From NCBI RefSeq assembly GCF_001039355.2, contig NW_019775393.1, positions 94,217 to 158,216 on the forward strand: a DNA stretch of 64,000 bases. Direction: 5' to 3'. This DNA is from Lingula anatina. Taxonomy: Eukaryota; Brachiopoda; Lingulata; Lingulida; Lingulidae. Of the stretch, positions 25,960 to 38,017 are shown piece after piece. The notes beneath the pieces were generated by a model that saw nothing but the letters and a program-made list of their open reading frames with translations, searched no databases and was not told the origin of the DNA. A program made the translations under genes and the position numbers. The stretch's first letter is position 1. Each line of letters starts with the position of its first letter.

Positions 25960-27821
25960 ATGCCGTATTCATACAAGATACCCAAAAAATTGATGTTTTT
26001 GATCTCATTATGTGCACTTTCTCTTGTTCCTGCTTTGATATGGTCTGTAATGCAGTCAAAACCAGGCGGGTTTAGATACGTGGCAGTAAGTGAAAAAACG
26101 GAATCAAACATGAATATCGGGTCTCATCAGCATGAAGACAGTAATAGAACAGTACCAGGAAGAGATGGTAGCACCAAAGCAAATGGATCATATAAAAGCG
26201 AAGAGTTTTCATTTTCAAATTTTTCAACAACCAAGTTCTCTAATTTTGGGAACACCAAATCAAATGGATCATACAAAAGTGAAGAGATTTCGTTTTCAAA
26301 GTTTTCAACAACCAACTGCTCCAATTTACCCGCGGTGTCTCCAGATATACCGCTTACCCAGCAGTGGATGCCTGTCATTCTTCCTTCAAACGATTCGCTG
26401 GATTATGTGTTCTCAGCATACCTCTACACCGGATATAACAAAAGACAGGTGGTAGTTACATCCATGACTTCTGAATACCACGTTCCATTTGTTTGTCAGA
26501 TTTGGGCCCGGCCTAAAAGTTCAGAAGGCAAAATAACTCACCGGATTACACACTGTTCGGGAAAAGCAATCATGTCTCCTGGGTTGTGAGTACATCTTAC
26601 AATACTATATGATAACCTCAAAGCAAGCGAATCAAGATTATGTTGATAGAAGTAATAGATTACAAACAGACAAATGTTGAAAACATAAACAGTGGCAGTG
26701 TTGTTCACAAGAGTAATTTTTTTATCATTTGATCTCCCCCCCCCCCCCAATCAACATCATAGTTGACCGAATACTATATTTTAGTGATGGGTATGGTGCA
26801 TGATTGAGTTAGTACATGTATATGCATATACTGGTTTCATGTTTATCATCGCTTTTTCAAATCAAACTATATCTTTTACAGTTTCAAAGCCACTCTCCTT
26901 TATTGTCCCATCAAGACTGACGAAGAGCCGTTTGCAGTTTCAATTGTACAAGCCAAAGACCCATGTTCAGCCCCACACAATGTTTTAAGAATCCAGGATG
27001 CTAGTTTTCCAGACGACCAGAACATAACTGTTGCCGTATGCGTTAAGCCTCTTTACGGCAGTTATGGTGGGTTTAATAAGACTGCAAGTTTGGTTGAATT
27101 TATTGAAGTTTACACAATGCTTGGTGCCAGCATTTTCACTATGTATGCTTTTGATCTAAATTATAAAATAACTTTTCCTATTTTAAACTATTATAAGCAA
27201 GAAAAACGACTGTCCATTATACCGTGGCACGCACCGCCAAACATGAGAACGAAACTGAAGTCATATTCCGAATATATAAAAAGCTGGGTCCAAGATGTTG
27301 GGCAAGCCATAGCCCAAACTGACTGTCTTTACAGAAGTATGGGGAAGTACACTCACATAGCCATGGTTGACATTGATGAATTTCTTATTCCTAGATCAAA
27401 CATGACTTTCCAAAAACTATTCAGTGTGTTACCAAAACATCAAGGAGTCTATAAATTTAAGAACAGGTTTTTTCAATTTGATAAACCCGACAGTCTTGCC
27501 GCTGCTTTCAAAGATTCAAGGATTCGAAAATACCGACCAAAAACTATTATAGCTACTCGTGGAATGCAAGCTATAAATAGAAGACCAAAGTATGTTGCTC
27601 TTGCAAAGGGTGCATGGGGTGCTTTGACACACCACGCAAAATTAAACGATGGTTACAATGATTATGTGATACCAGTGGAACTAGGGGCTATGCACCATTA
27701 TCTAGACTATTTTAAGCAACGTGCTGGGGGTTATGATCGATATATGCTATCATATAAAGAGAAAATACTGCAAAGGATGGAATATGTATTCAATAGAACA
27801 AAGGCGCAGGTAGTAAATTGA
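25960..27821 (+). CDS. Glycosyltransferase family 92 protein, copy B
   Basis: Exons 25960-26585 and 26882-27821; 521 residues. It differs from copy A at seven residues by direct reading: A/V in the membrane anchor, V/I near the end of exon 1, and F/V, F/I, V/I, Q/P and L/H in exon 2. It has the same duplicated 27-residue stem unit. It keeps the family-typical IIPWHAPP, so of the pair this is the one more like the other genes. The upstream ATG of copy A is ATT here, which again supports MPYSYK as the start. The intron carries a poly-C tract at about 26733-26748, at the place where the other copies also have C-runs. Could be a true recent duplicate or the second haplotype of copy A joined in the assembly. 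Confidence 0.88.
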
Positions 27822-28609
27822 ATTTAGCATGTATATGTGATATAGGTATAATATACATGTAGTATTGTATTTATCGTGTGTGCTATGGGTTTCCTATGAC
27901 CATAGGCTGCATAGGATATAGCCCTCTAAAGGTCGATAGTAACCCACATCTCAATTATTACCGTGGAAACAAATTCATCACTAAGTGAGGAAACATTTTC
28001 TATTCAAGTGCTTACCTTTTTACAGCGGGCGGTTTGGACTGGTGCAAAAACGTGCTTCCCATTCCAATCTAAACTTGGGCCTCGTTGTGGCATTCCCCCA
28101 AAGTCATTAGGCTGGAGCCAAAAGAGAAAACAATCTGCCATTTGGATATTATAGCTGTATCACATATAGGAATACCCCACTACATGGGAACATACTATGT
28201 TATTCTTTACCGATAAAATATAAGAAATTATTGTCATTAAATGGTTATATGGAAAAATGATTTAAATATGGTTTAATGTCTATATTGTATTAAATTGCAA
28301 GTAAAAATTTCTTGAACAGATTTATATTAATCTCTGTCTGTTGTAATATATTTTTCACTAAACTGACTTTATGGCATTATTGACAGAGGCAAGATGCTGG
28401 TACCAGGCAAGAAATATTAAAGATTCATGTTAAACGAGAAGGCATGTCAAACCATTGCCATATAGTTTCAAATAGTATAAATACTACAGGCTTTCGTATC
28501 ATTGTTTCTTTTTATTTTTCGTTTCATTACAAATTGGAGGGAAGGATATGTATGGCCATAAATTTAGAGAGAGAGTGCAATTTAAACACCCTTTAGGCTG
28601 ATCGACAAT

Positions 28610-29130
28610 TTATTTAGGTTATTTTTAGCAAGTGGATTTTATTTCAGTTGTGTAAGAGGCTGGTAAAAATAATTTGTATGTGTTACAGGGAATCCACATA
28701 GCTGTGCCCAGGCTTATTATGTACCCTTTAAGTGGATAGAGAAGAAGTTGATTAAGCAATATTCATTATGGTCTAAAAATAAATCCTTTCTAAAGGTATT
28801 ACACGTATTGCTGTTTTTCAATCGCGACCTTATTCTTTTAACAAGAGACAAAGAGACCCTCTGTGAGTCCATCATAGTCTGAAAAAAGTAAAGTAATATA
28901 TGTATACCAATCACAGTGAGAATGCAAAACCAGACAGATATCTAATATGCCTGGACAAGGTGCCAAAATCTGGTGTGTGTGATGACCAATTTCATAAATT
29001 ATTATCATTTTTTTTGTTTGGGGGTGGCGATCAGTGGCGACCATTCTACGATTCTTTTGCCTCCTATACTAGGCAGATGTTTGAGAGACACGTTCCAATA
29101 TCTCTATAGCACGTCATGCCACCCCAACAA
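28610..29130 (+). other. 3' flank shared with GT92-C
   Basis: Non-coding. It can be followed word for word against the flank of GT92-C around 36540-36810 (for example aatttgtatgtgttacagg, ctttaagtggatagaaaag and gtgtgtgatgaccaatttca), so the B-side and C-side genes arose from an older duplication that included this downstream DNA. Confidence 0.6.
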
Positions 29131-29600
29131 TGCTCAAGGGTTTTATCAAAAGGGAATGCACCAGATGTATGGGAAACAACACATCAAAAGAGGAATTTGA
29201 ACCCCAGAGAAAACAATCTGATCAACTTCTATCCAGAAATGAGAAAGAGCAACTACAATCTCGAGAATTAAAGGCAAAGGAGAGAGACCCCCAACCAATG
29301 ACAGAAACAAAGACAGATGGAGTCCAGAAAGTGGCAAACCACTGAAACTCCGAGAGCAAGAGAACCTAAACGCCCAGCACCTCTGAGATCACCGCGCACC
29401 TCCAGCAATCCCCACCATGAGGAGGTGAGGGAAACAAAGTGCATAGCCGTTTGCACAGAATGGATGGACCGCATAACCAAGCAGCTGGCGAGATGGGCAC
29501 ACAAAATCACAGCCAGGGTAGACTTTTCAGGGTACCCTAGCCATGAAGAACTCACAAAGAAACGCATAGATATCCAAGAGAAAACATCAATCAGCATCAG
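29130..29600 (+). other. Unrecognised coding-like fragment
   Basis: Two overlapping open frames (29130-29345 and 29317-29883) read as charged, glutamine-, lysine- and arginine-rich protein in different frames, as if one older reading frame had suffered a frameshift near 29320. The second frame has a stretch around HEEVRETKCIAVCTEWMDRI and then runs into an A/T-rich tandem repeat. I do not recognise a family. It could be a transposon relic or chance; no splice sites were found that would tie it to a neighbour. Confidence 0.25.
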
Positions 29601-29604
29601 AGAG

Positions 29605-30135
29605 ACAATTGATGTTTTTTCCTTAATGGTCATCATGGCAGCAGTGTCCAAAATAGGGGTTTCTTCAACTGTTATACAATGTAACATAATCCTAAACATT
29701 AGAATTACCATCAATTTTAATAATAAAATAAAAAAATATCACGGATGTTCAGAAAATGTGACTAGCAAAGGTCTTCAAAGTCACACCTTGAAAATGCCAA
29801 TAGGTAAAAAAATATTTAATTTTCACAAAACCTGTATAACTTCCAGAAAAATCAACCAATTTGACCATGTATCTTTCCTGTAAGTTTGAGAAGAATAAGT
29901 AAGTGACATGGTTTTCCTTTAATGGTCACTGTGGAGGCAATGCCCAAAATAGGGTTTTCTTCAATTTGAAGGCAATATTCCATAATGCTCAAGAGCATAA
30001 TGACTATCAATTTTTAATAATAAAATAAAATAAAAGTACTATGGATATTCAGGAAATGTGACTATCAAAAGTCTTCAAGTCCATGAAAGTTCAGTCACAT
30101 CTTAAAATGCAGAATGTAAATAAGAGATAACTGTA
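29605..30135 (+). repeat. Imperfect tandem repeat, two units of about 290 bp
   Basis: Unit 1 (about 29605-29895) and unit 2 (about 29905-30135) share the order of the words tttttcctttaatggtca, aaaatagggttttcttcaa, atcaattttaataataaaataaa, ttcagaaaatgtgactat and gtcttcaa, with many substitutions and indels. Confidence 0.7.
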
Positions 30136-30365
30136 CTGAGAGGAGTTTATTTCCAATTTTCAATGTCCAATTTGTCCCATTCTGAGATTCTGAACATAGT
30201 GAATTACTGAATCTGACAAATTGCAATGATATGAGTTTATTTCCATTTAAGACACTTTATTACACTCTATGTAATCAACTAACAATATTGTTAATATTAA
30301 GAAAATGTCAAAAGAACACTTTCACGTATCTAATTAATTCAATAACGAGACTATTAACGTGCCTT

Positions 30366-30584
30366 GGGCGTATTCCCACAGCTTTAAGATCGATCTATCC
30401 CCGCGTTGAGTCTCACTAGGTTACTGTCAGATAATCCGGCTTAAATGTCCGTCCCGCCCACTACAAGCTGTAAGGGGGTAAGTAAGTTTCGTGCCCGCTC
30501 GGCTGACAGCTATTTAGCGTGAACCCCCAGGGAGTTAGGTCGATCTAAAGTAGATTGATCTAATCTCTGGGAATGGGGTCTAAG
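30366..30584 (-). mobile_element. GATCGATC-family foldback element, copy 1
   Basis: A roughly 220-bp non-coding element whose ends are complementary: near aagatcgatctatcccc at the left and gtcgatctaaagtagattgatctaat...gggaatggggtct at the right. The interior is also palindromic around tgtaagggggtaa. It matches copy 4 (50717-50916) in reverse orientation. Confidence 0.75.
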
Positions 30585-30599
30585 AATTAACTCTGAAGA

Positions 30600-31065
30600 A
30601 GAACCACTTATATACAAAAAAGGCATAACTTCATCAAAACTTTGAACTTGATCTGTATATTAGTCAGACTGATTACTCCTGTAAGTTGACAAACAATATG
30701 CTGATCGGTTTTCCTTGAAATGTGTTTTCAGTGTTGCATTTACGCTGAAAAAAAAGCGCAAAAAATAGCATAAGTAAAAAATGGCCCAATCATGCTGATT
30801 TTCAAACTTGACCTACATATAATGAATATTCATCTGTTCTGTAAGTTTCAAGCCAAAAAGTAAAACGGTTTTCCACTTATCGTTTTATCGGTTTGACATA
30901 GATGCTGAAAAAAGTGAAAAAAAAAACCCATAACTTTGGAAATATGGCTCGATCACGCTGATTTTCGAACTTGGCCTGCGTATTATGAATATTCACCAGT
31001 TCTGTAAGTTTCAAGGCAAAAGGTAAAACGGTTTTTCGCTTATGGTTTTATCGGTGAAAGTGCAC
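30600..31065 (+). repeat. Degenerate tandem repeat, about three units of 130-170 bp
   Basis: Each unit contains, in order, a run of a's with cataactt, gctgattttc-aacttg, a site resembling tattatgaatattca, ttctgtaagtttcaa, and aaaacggttttc. The last two units (about 30765-30900 and 30935-31065) match best. Such intergenic repeats are common in marine invertebrate genomes (general knowledge, not looked up). Confidence 0.65.
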
Positions 31066-31637
31066 AGCGAAGACGGCGACAACAGACGCGGGTGACGGTT
31101 ATATGTACAGACACATCTGTATCTGTACATAAAAAGGCCTTTGTGGGGATACACACACACTCACGAAAGGCGTTTCCGAAATGTTCAAATCAATACAGCA
31201 ACAAATAAAAACACCTTCTTGTCATATCTCAAGGGCGAGACACCCATCTCCTATCATGGACCTCTGACAGAAATTAAATACACCTATCTACATGTATTAA
31301 GATCATACCACCACCCAAGGGCAAAACGCTCAAAAGGGTGAAAAAAAAATAAAAAATAAAAAGAAACACGGAATACACTCCAGGCTCTGAACACTACACA
31401 AACATTCAACACCCAGCAATGATGACCCCTTCTCCCACTCCTATCACCAGGACTCTGCTGTATATGAAAGTCAATTTTGACCTCCCCTTTTTCCCGCCGG
31501 GTGGTACGTCTCTCGTGCGACCAGTATTTTTCAGTCAAACTCTACAGAGGGGAGACGCATCCTACCACACTACACCGAGGTGTGACGCCTCACACAACTG
31601 TTTTTTATCCATCCTTAATTTTTGACCGTCTTCCGAC

Positions 31638-31666
31638 AGAATTTTCAATGTAAAATTGAAAATTCT
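31638..31666. repeat. Perfect 12-bp hairpin flanked by a direct repeat
   Basis: Arms agaattttcaat and attgaaaattct are separated by five bases and bracketed by two copies of gaccgtcttcc (31623-31633 and 31667-31677). Confidence 0.75.
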
Positions 31667-31784
31667 GACCGTCTTCCAGAAGACCCAGAAGATAGCCCAA
31701 TCTACCCCTATACCGAGGCGAGACGCCTCACCCAACACATGCCACAAAAGTACAATGTACACGGCTTTATAGTCACCACATATT

Positions 31785-32303
31785 AGATCACAACGAGTTG
31801 AGCCAGGCTTTTACAAATCCTGGGGACTAAATATGGCGGTCGTACTTGAAAGAAAAACTGCCTAATCTTTTAATAGTCTCTCCGCCTCTCACATGCCNNN
31901 NNNNNNNNNNNNNNNNNNNNNNNNNNNNNNNNNNNNNNNNNNNNNNNNNNNNNNNNNNNNNNNNNNNNNNNNNNNNNNNNNNNNNNNNNNNNNNNNNNNN
32001 NNNNNNNNNNNNNNNNNNNNNNNNNNNNNNNNNNNNNNNNNNNNNNNNNNNNNNNNNNNNNNNNNNNNNNNNNNNNNNNNNNNNNNNNNNNNNNNNNNNN
32101 NNNNNCTCTCACACGCCTCCCCACACGTCGTCCCTGCGGGGGGACAGTCATTAAATCTCGGCTCCATTGGGACGACACATGGGGAGGCGTGTGAGAGGAG
32201 GAGAGACTATTAAAAGATTAGGCGGTTTTTCTTTCATGTACGTCCGCCATATTTAGTCCCCAGGATTTGTAAAGCCTGGCTCAACTCGTTGTGAATGCGA
32301 TCT
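31785..32303. mobile_element. Large foldback element with an assembly gap at its centre
   Basis: The left arm (31785-31897) and right arm (about 32185-32303) are near-exact inverted copies: caacgagttgagccaggc...cctaatcttttaatagtctc against gagactattaaaagattagg...gcctggctcaactcgttg. Inside, a second inverted pair (ctctcacacgcctcccca at 32106 and ggggaggcgtgtgagag at about 32180) adjoins the gap. No coding capacity is visible; it looks like a MITE or foldback DNA transposon. Confidence 0.75.
31898..32105. other. Assembly gap (208 N)
   Basis: A run of N between the arms of the foldback element, where a hairpin would be expected to defeat sequencing. Confidence 1.
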
Positions 32304-32565
32304 AAGACTGACACGTCAAGTCACTTTGCTCCTTCCCTATCACATACGTGATCCAAGGGAATTGCAGTGCCTCACAGACGAACAAACTGCCTCAGACGTC
32401 CCATAAGCAATCACAAAGTTTTTAACGAGAGGCGCTGTCAAAACACACGTCCCCATGGGTCCAGCCTTGGATGATGTGCTGTACTATTTTGATATGAGGG
32501 ATTTAAACCGAGGCATGAGGCTACCACCCCCAAAACACTTATCTAAGCACAGTGTTTCTGCTTAT

Positions 32566-32781
32566 GACCCCATTCCCGTACCTAAATCAATCTAACAGGA
32601 TCGATCCATCTCCGAGGGGTTTCTTGCTAAATTGCTTTCAGCTTGAGCTGCTTAGATGTCTGACACGCCTACTAAAACTGTCAAACGATAGTAATTGCCC
32701 CCTCGCTGAAAGCAATATAACGAGAAACCCATCGGAGATGGATCGATTCTGTTAGATCGATCTAGGTATGGGAATGGGGTC
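32566..32781. mobile_element. GATCGATC-family foldback element, copy 2
   Basis: Near-palindromic 216-bp element. The left end gaccccattcccgtaccta and right end taggtatgggaatggggtc are exact inverted repeats, followed inward by gatcgatccatctccga and tcggagatggatcgat and by ctgaaagcaat-type arms. No open frame of note. Confidence 0.85.
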
Positions 32782-32784
32782 TTT

Positions 32785-33900
32785 GATGTGGTGTACTAGT
32801 ACACGATTTTTTTTCATCTTTCTAGTATTTAACACGTGTGTGAGTGTGTTCGCGCGCCAGTCCGCTAGTGTAGTATTTAATTATCCTATTTTCCGTTCAA
32901 TTTCATGCTTCACCAATGTTCTGCAAAGGTATGGGTCAAGCTATTTCTGACCAGTCACTTGGGTTACCCCTTTCTCACATGTGTAACGAACACTTCTATA
33001 ATGGGCAAAACGCCATCCGAATTTCCACGATTTGTGTCAGATTTACGTTAAGTCGCTAAAAAAATTCAAGGACACGTTATGACGAGTTTATTTGTTGGCA
33101 CTCCAATGGACCATCATCTTATGTTAGGTGGATCCAATGCTGCACTATTGCTCGGTGCATATAAATGTTAATTACTAAAATTGCACACGTCCACTTGCCT
33201 TACATAATTACACGTAAGACCATAAAACGAGTCACGTGCACTAGCAAGCGACTCCATTTAAATTAATTTACAAGTCTGGGTAATTTACAAGTCTGGTCAG
33301 GTAAAAAAAAAAAAAACAGAGATAAAACCCTTATATATATACATGTACCTTTCCTTATGAATATGGGGAAAATAGCTCTAGAAACCGGGCTATTGAGGGC
33401 CTTCTATATTAAAATGTTTGATATCGATTCGAGTCTTTGGGTGTCAAGAGTCTTTCAATAAAAACGACATTAACCGGCATGGCGAACCGCATATTATTGG
33501 CGGGGTCCACCACTCTCATTTGTAGAGTTGCTTGGTTACCAGGGTGAGGGCGAATGGATTGAAGCGCTTGAAAACCTTAGCCATGGACGCAAGGAAGGCG
33601 GTGGGTCGTAGGAGAAGGTACAGGCGCGACGAAGCGGGAACCATTTTCTGTCACCTGAAACGAGACACAAGGGAAAATGAACTTTCTTCCTTATAAAAAG
33701 CTTCATACTTAAACCTCACTTCATCTGTATATGTAGTAAGCAAAAAGTGGGAACACTCAAATTGCACCCGTCCACTTGTCTTATACATGTATGATTACAT
33801 GTAGGGCCATAAAACGAGTCAAGTGCACAAGCAAGCGACTCCATTGAAAATCACTTCACAAGTCTGGGGGTTTCTTCTGTGAACTAAGCACATAAACGAA
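32785..33900 (+). other. 5' flank of GT92-C with an insertion relative to copies A/B
   Basis: 32785-32990 follows the copy-A upstream sequence (atgtggtg, taacacgtgtgtg, caccaatgttctgcaa, gctatttctga). The similarity resumes at about 33890 (cataaacgaagcgcttcagtaaaatattt). The roughly 900 bases between are specific to this copy and contain a roughly 85-bp block that occurs twice (about 33180-33265 and 33760-33850, with ccataaaacgagtca and agcaagcgactccatt). No gene seen. Confidence 0.55.
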
Positions 33901-33949
33901 GCGCTTCAGTAAAATATTTAAATCATGCTGGTGGCGTATAGCAATTCCC

Positions 33950-33958
33950 TTTATATAT
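33950..33958 (+). promoter_or_regulatory. TATA-like element of GT92-C
   Basis: tttatatat lies 151 bases before the ATG, in the block conserved before all GT92 copies. Confidence 0.45.
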
Positions 33959-34100
33959 CCTATAAATTTAGAATTGGCCTTTTTATGTTATAGTGTTGGC
34001 AGATTTTTCATATACGCTGGAGGCTGAAAAGAGAATTTCAGGACAGCAACTGGGCATATGAAATCACTAAGACATGGGTGAGCCATCCGTGCGAGAAAAG

Positions 34101-35892
34101 ATGCCGTATTCAAAAAAGATACTAAAAGTACTGGCGTTTTTGGTCTCATTGTGTGTACTTTTTCTTGTCTCTGCTTTGATATGGTCTGCAATGCAGTCAA
34201 AACCTGGCGAGTTTAGATACGTGGCAGTTAGAGGAAAAACAAAATCAAGCATGAATAGCAGTTCTCATGAGCATGAAGATAGCAAGAGAACAGTTCCTAG
34301 AAGAGGTGGGAGCAACAAAGCAAAAGGATCATATAAAAGTGAAGAGATTTCGTTTTCAAAAATTTCAACAACCAAATGCTCCAATTTACCCGCGGTATCT
34401 CCAGATATACCGCTAACCGAGCAGTGGATGCCTGTCATTCTCCCTTCAAACGATTCGCTGGATTATGTTTTCTCAGCATACCTGTATACCAGATATAACA
34501 AACGACAAGTGATTGTTACATCCATGACTTCTCAAAAACGCGTACCATTTGTTTGTCAGATTTGGGCCAGGTCTAAAGGGTCGGAAGACAAAGTAGAACA
34601 CCGGATTACACCCTGCTCGGGAAGAGCAATCATGTCTCCTGGGTTGTGAGTACATCTAACAATACTATATGATAACCTCAAAGCAAGCCTATCAAGATCA
34701 TGTTGATATTAATTTAGATTAAAAGGAAGAATGTTGAATATTTAATCAATGGCAGTGTTGTTCAGGAGAGTTATTTTTATAACCCCCCCCCCCCCCCCAC
34801 CACAATACCATAATCATATCCAGCATGTATCCAATGTTGACAAAAAAATACTTTGGCCCATTGATTTGCAAGGTGTATGTTAATGTGAGTAAATGAAAAT
34901 AATGATTTCACGCTTACGCCTTTTTCAACGTAAACTATATCTTTTGCAGTTTCAAAGCCACTCTCCTTTTTTGCCCCATCAAGACTGACGAAGAGCCGTT
35001 TGCAGTTTCAATTGTACAGGCCAAAGACCCGTGTTCAGCCCCTCACAATGTTTTAAGAATCCAGGATGCTAGTTTTCCAGACGACCAGAACGTAACTGTT
35101 GCCGTATGCGTTAAGGCTCTTTACGGAAGTTATGGTGGCTATAATAGGACGGCAAGATTGGTTGAATTTATTGAAGTTTACAAAATGCTTGGTGCCAGCT
35201 TTTTCACTTTCTATTTTTTAAATCTAAATTGTAACGTTACTTGTCCTATTTTGAAATATTACGAAAAAGAAAAACAACTTTCCATTATTCCGTGGCACGC
35301 ACCGCCAAACCTGAGAACAAAATTGAAGTCATATTCCGATTACCAATTCAGGTGGGTCCAAGATGTTGGGCAAGCCATAGCCCAAACTGACTGTCTTTAC
35401 AGAAGTATGGGGAAGCACACTCACATAGCCATGGTAGACATTGATGAATTTCTCATTCCTAGATCAAACATGACTTTCCAAAAACTATTCAGTGTGTTAC
35501 CAAAACATCAAGGAGTGTATACATTTCGGAACAGGTTTTTTCAATTGCATTATAACCCCCAAAGGCTCTCTGCTGTTTTCAATGATTCAAGGATTCGAAA
35601 GTACCGACCAAAAACTATAATAGCTACTCGTGGAATGCGGCCATTAGATAAAAGACCAAAGTACGTGGTTTTTCGTAAAGGCGCATGGGGTGCTTTGACA
35701 CACCGCGCAAAATTATATCGTGGTTACAATGACTATGTCGTACCGGTAGAACTAGGTGCTATGCACCATTATCGAGGTTATAATGAAAGACAGGTTGGAG
35801 AATATGATCCATATATGTTATCATATAAAGAGGAAATACTACACAGGATGGATTCTGTATTCAATCGAACGAAAGCACAGGTAGTACACTGA
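34101..35892 (+). CDS. Glycosyltransferase family 92 protein, copy C
   Basis: Exons 34101-34645 and 34950-35892, same phase-2 intron; 495 residues. Type II anchor at about residues 10-29, a single stem unit (KGSYKSEEISFSKISTTKCSN), then the GT92 lumenal domain with PWHAPP, the CLYRSMGK segment and the DXD-type MVDIDEFLIPRS. An in-frame ATG nine codons upstream (34074, MGEPSVREK) is open in this copy and in F, but that stretch is interrupted or lacks an ATG in A, B and D, so the conserved MPYSKK start is preferred. The intron has a long poly-C tract (about 34783-34798). The divergence from A/B and from D/E makes this a third sub-type of the cluster. Confidence 0.9.
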
Positions 35893-37800
35893 CTGTAGCA
35901 TATAGGATAGGATATAACACTCTAAAGGTCTATAGTAACCCACATTATTATCGTGGAAACAAATTCATCAATCAGTGAGGAAACGCTCTCTATTCAAGCG
36001 TTTTCTTTGGCCACAGACGGGGGTTTCAATCTAAACTTGAGGCTCATTTTTGCATTCACCTACAGTCTTTAGGTTGGTGCCAAACGAGACAAGCATCTGT
36101 CATATGGATATTTTAGTTGTATCACACATAGGAATACCCCACGTAAACGTAAAATTATTCTAAACCTATCAAATTACAGCCGTTTTTGATCATTGTATTA
36201 TAATATGGAAAAAAATTGTTTGATATTACTTTACATCTTTATTGTATTTAATTGCAAGTAAAAATGTTAAATGCTACATGTATTTATACTTATCAAACAC
36301 ATTTTCTCAGTTAATTTGTCATGATTGACAGAGGCATGATGCTGGTACCACTTGAGAAATATTAAAGATTCATATTAAGCGAGAAGACTTGTCACACTAT
36401 TACCAGACAGTTTCAAATAGTGTAAATAATACAGGGTTTCGTATCATTGTTACCTTTCATTTTTCGTTTCAACACTAACTAGAGGGACGGACACGTAGCT
36501 ATGGCCAGAATTTAAGTGAAGTTGCAATTTTAACACCTTTAAAGCTAATCGGTAATTAATTTGAGTTATTTCTTTGGCAAGTAAATTTTATTTCAGTTGT
36601 GCAAGCAGCTGGTAGACGTAATTTGTATGTGTTACAGGAAATTTTATTGCTGTACCCACGCTTGTAATGTATCCTTTAAGTGGATAGAAAAGAAGTTGCT
36701 TAAGCAATAGTCATTGTAGTGTAGAAAATAATGGTTTCTTAAGGGGCTATTGCTGTTTCTCAGCCATGGCGTCAGGACCCCGTGTGTGATGACCAATTTC
36801 AACATTTTTTTATTTTATTTATTTCTTGTTTGTTTGTTTGAGTGCGTTTGGCCCATGCCTTCGTTTAGATTCTCCCTCATCAATATAGCATGATTCACGG
36901 CTGGGTGTCTTGGGACGTGTTAAAACTTTGAGATTACTGATGGGACGCACCAAGCTTTTCTGCTCGAATGGGACAATTTTCCACAAAATAGCATTGTTGC
37001 CCTGGTTGAATACATGCTGCACCGCTTACAGAGCGATGTGGGACACACACTTTTGACGCGTTCTCTTTCACGAGCACATGCTGATACTAATTGTGAGTAA
37101 ATTCAGAGGTGCCTTTTTCATTTAATGGACATTTTTTTACCTTTTGTGGAAAATGCTGTGGTACATTAGACATGAAGGTCTTCATGCTCTTAATTTAAAT
37201 AAATGGTATAACATATGGATATATTCACTGGTATGTTGTACTTACTTTACAGTTAATCTGGTTTAATATAGTATCTCGAATTAACAGCACTATTCAAGAT
37301 GGTTTACAGTTAATACAGTTAAAGGTTATCATTTTTAAATAAGCAAATGAAATTAGGGTGAAAGAATCTTTATGACCAATAGTGTATATCTTTTACCTTG
37401 CAAGATGCTTTCAAAGACACATTATCGATGCCAGGATGACTGTTTGTTGCAGAGTCATCAATATCTTTAAATCTTCATGTAGACAAAGACCAATTTTCAT
37501 TATGACAGAAACGAAACAATTTAGTAAGAAATTTAATTTTCATAAAAAAATATACATTTAAAGGAAGTTGACATGCCAATCCATTTCTACTAAACCCGAC
37601 CAAATACCACAATATAGTTTCAAGTAGTATAACTTAATTAAGAAATAACAAAGGGTATCGTTATATATTTTCCAAAAAATGATATACGAACAGACATTTT
37701 CTGTGTTCTGTCTGTGCTACATTTAAGTGGTTGAAGGGAGAGGACGAAAATGTAGATAAGGTAGTTGGGAAGTGACAATAAAGAATATAAAGGAACATTA
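35893..37800 (+). other. 3' flank of GT92-C, no gene seen
   Basis: To about 36800 this is a diverged copy of the flank after GT92-A and B (for example the words cactctaaaggtc, acaaattcatca and ggaataccccac). From there to 37800 it is A/T-rich with no recognisable coding or repeat structure apart from short open frames without domains. Confidence 0.5.
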
Positions 37801-37849
37801 AAGTTGTTTTGGTTTTTACCTCAGTAATATAAAGTCAGTATCATCGCGA

Positions 37850-38017
37850 CACATCGTGACAAAATCGTAGAGTGTACGGAGGCCGTAAATCATAGCGATT
37901 CGGTTTGATTTCGCTCGGCCACCGTCTACCTCCGCTCAGACGCCGTGCGAAAAGTGATTTACGGGCAGTATACGAGCATCGTACGGACGTCTCAATGGCA
38001 AGTGTAATCTAAGCTTA
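37850..38017. repeat. Roughly 200-bp dispersed repeat, copy 1
   Basis: It contains gacaaaatcgtagag, gaggccgtaaatc, gatttcgctcggcca, gtctacctccgctcagacg, gatttacgggcag and a tail caatggcaagtgtaatcta. Close to copy 4 (62748-62905) and related to copies at 42051 and 55036. Each is near a GT92/P450 duplicon edge or inside it. Confidence 0.75.

Larger units (their letters stand above)
25587..28609 (+). repeat. Tandem segmental duplication, right copy (contains GT92-B)
   Basis: Near-identical to 22550-25585 and separated from it by a single N at 25586. After 28609 the sequence continues into flank that matches the region downstream of GT92-C (about 36540-36770), not the left copy, so the original 3' context lies on this side. 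Confidence 0.95.

Noticed and set aside
31846-32213. Long frames across the N gap
   Set aside because: They are mostly undetermined bases; translation through N is not evidence of coding.
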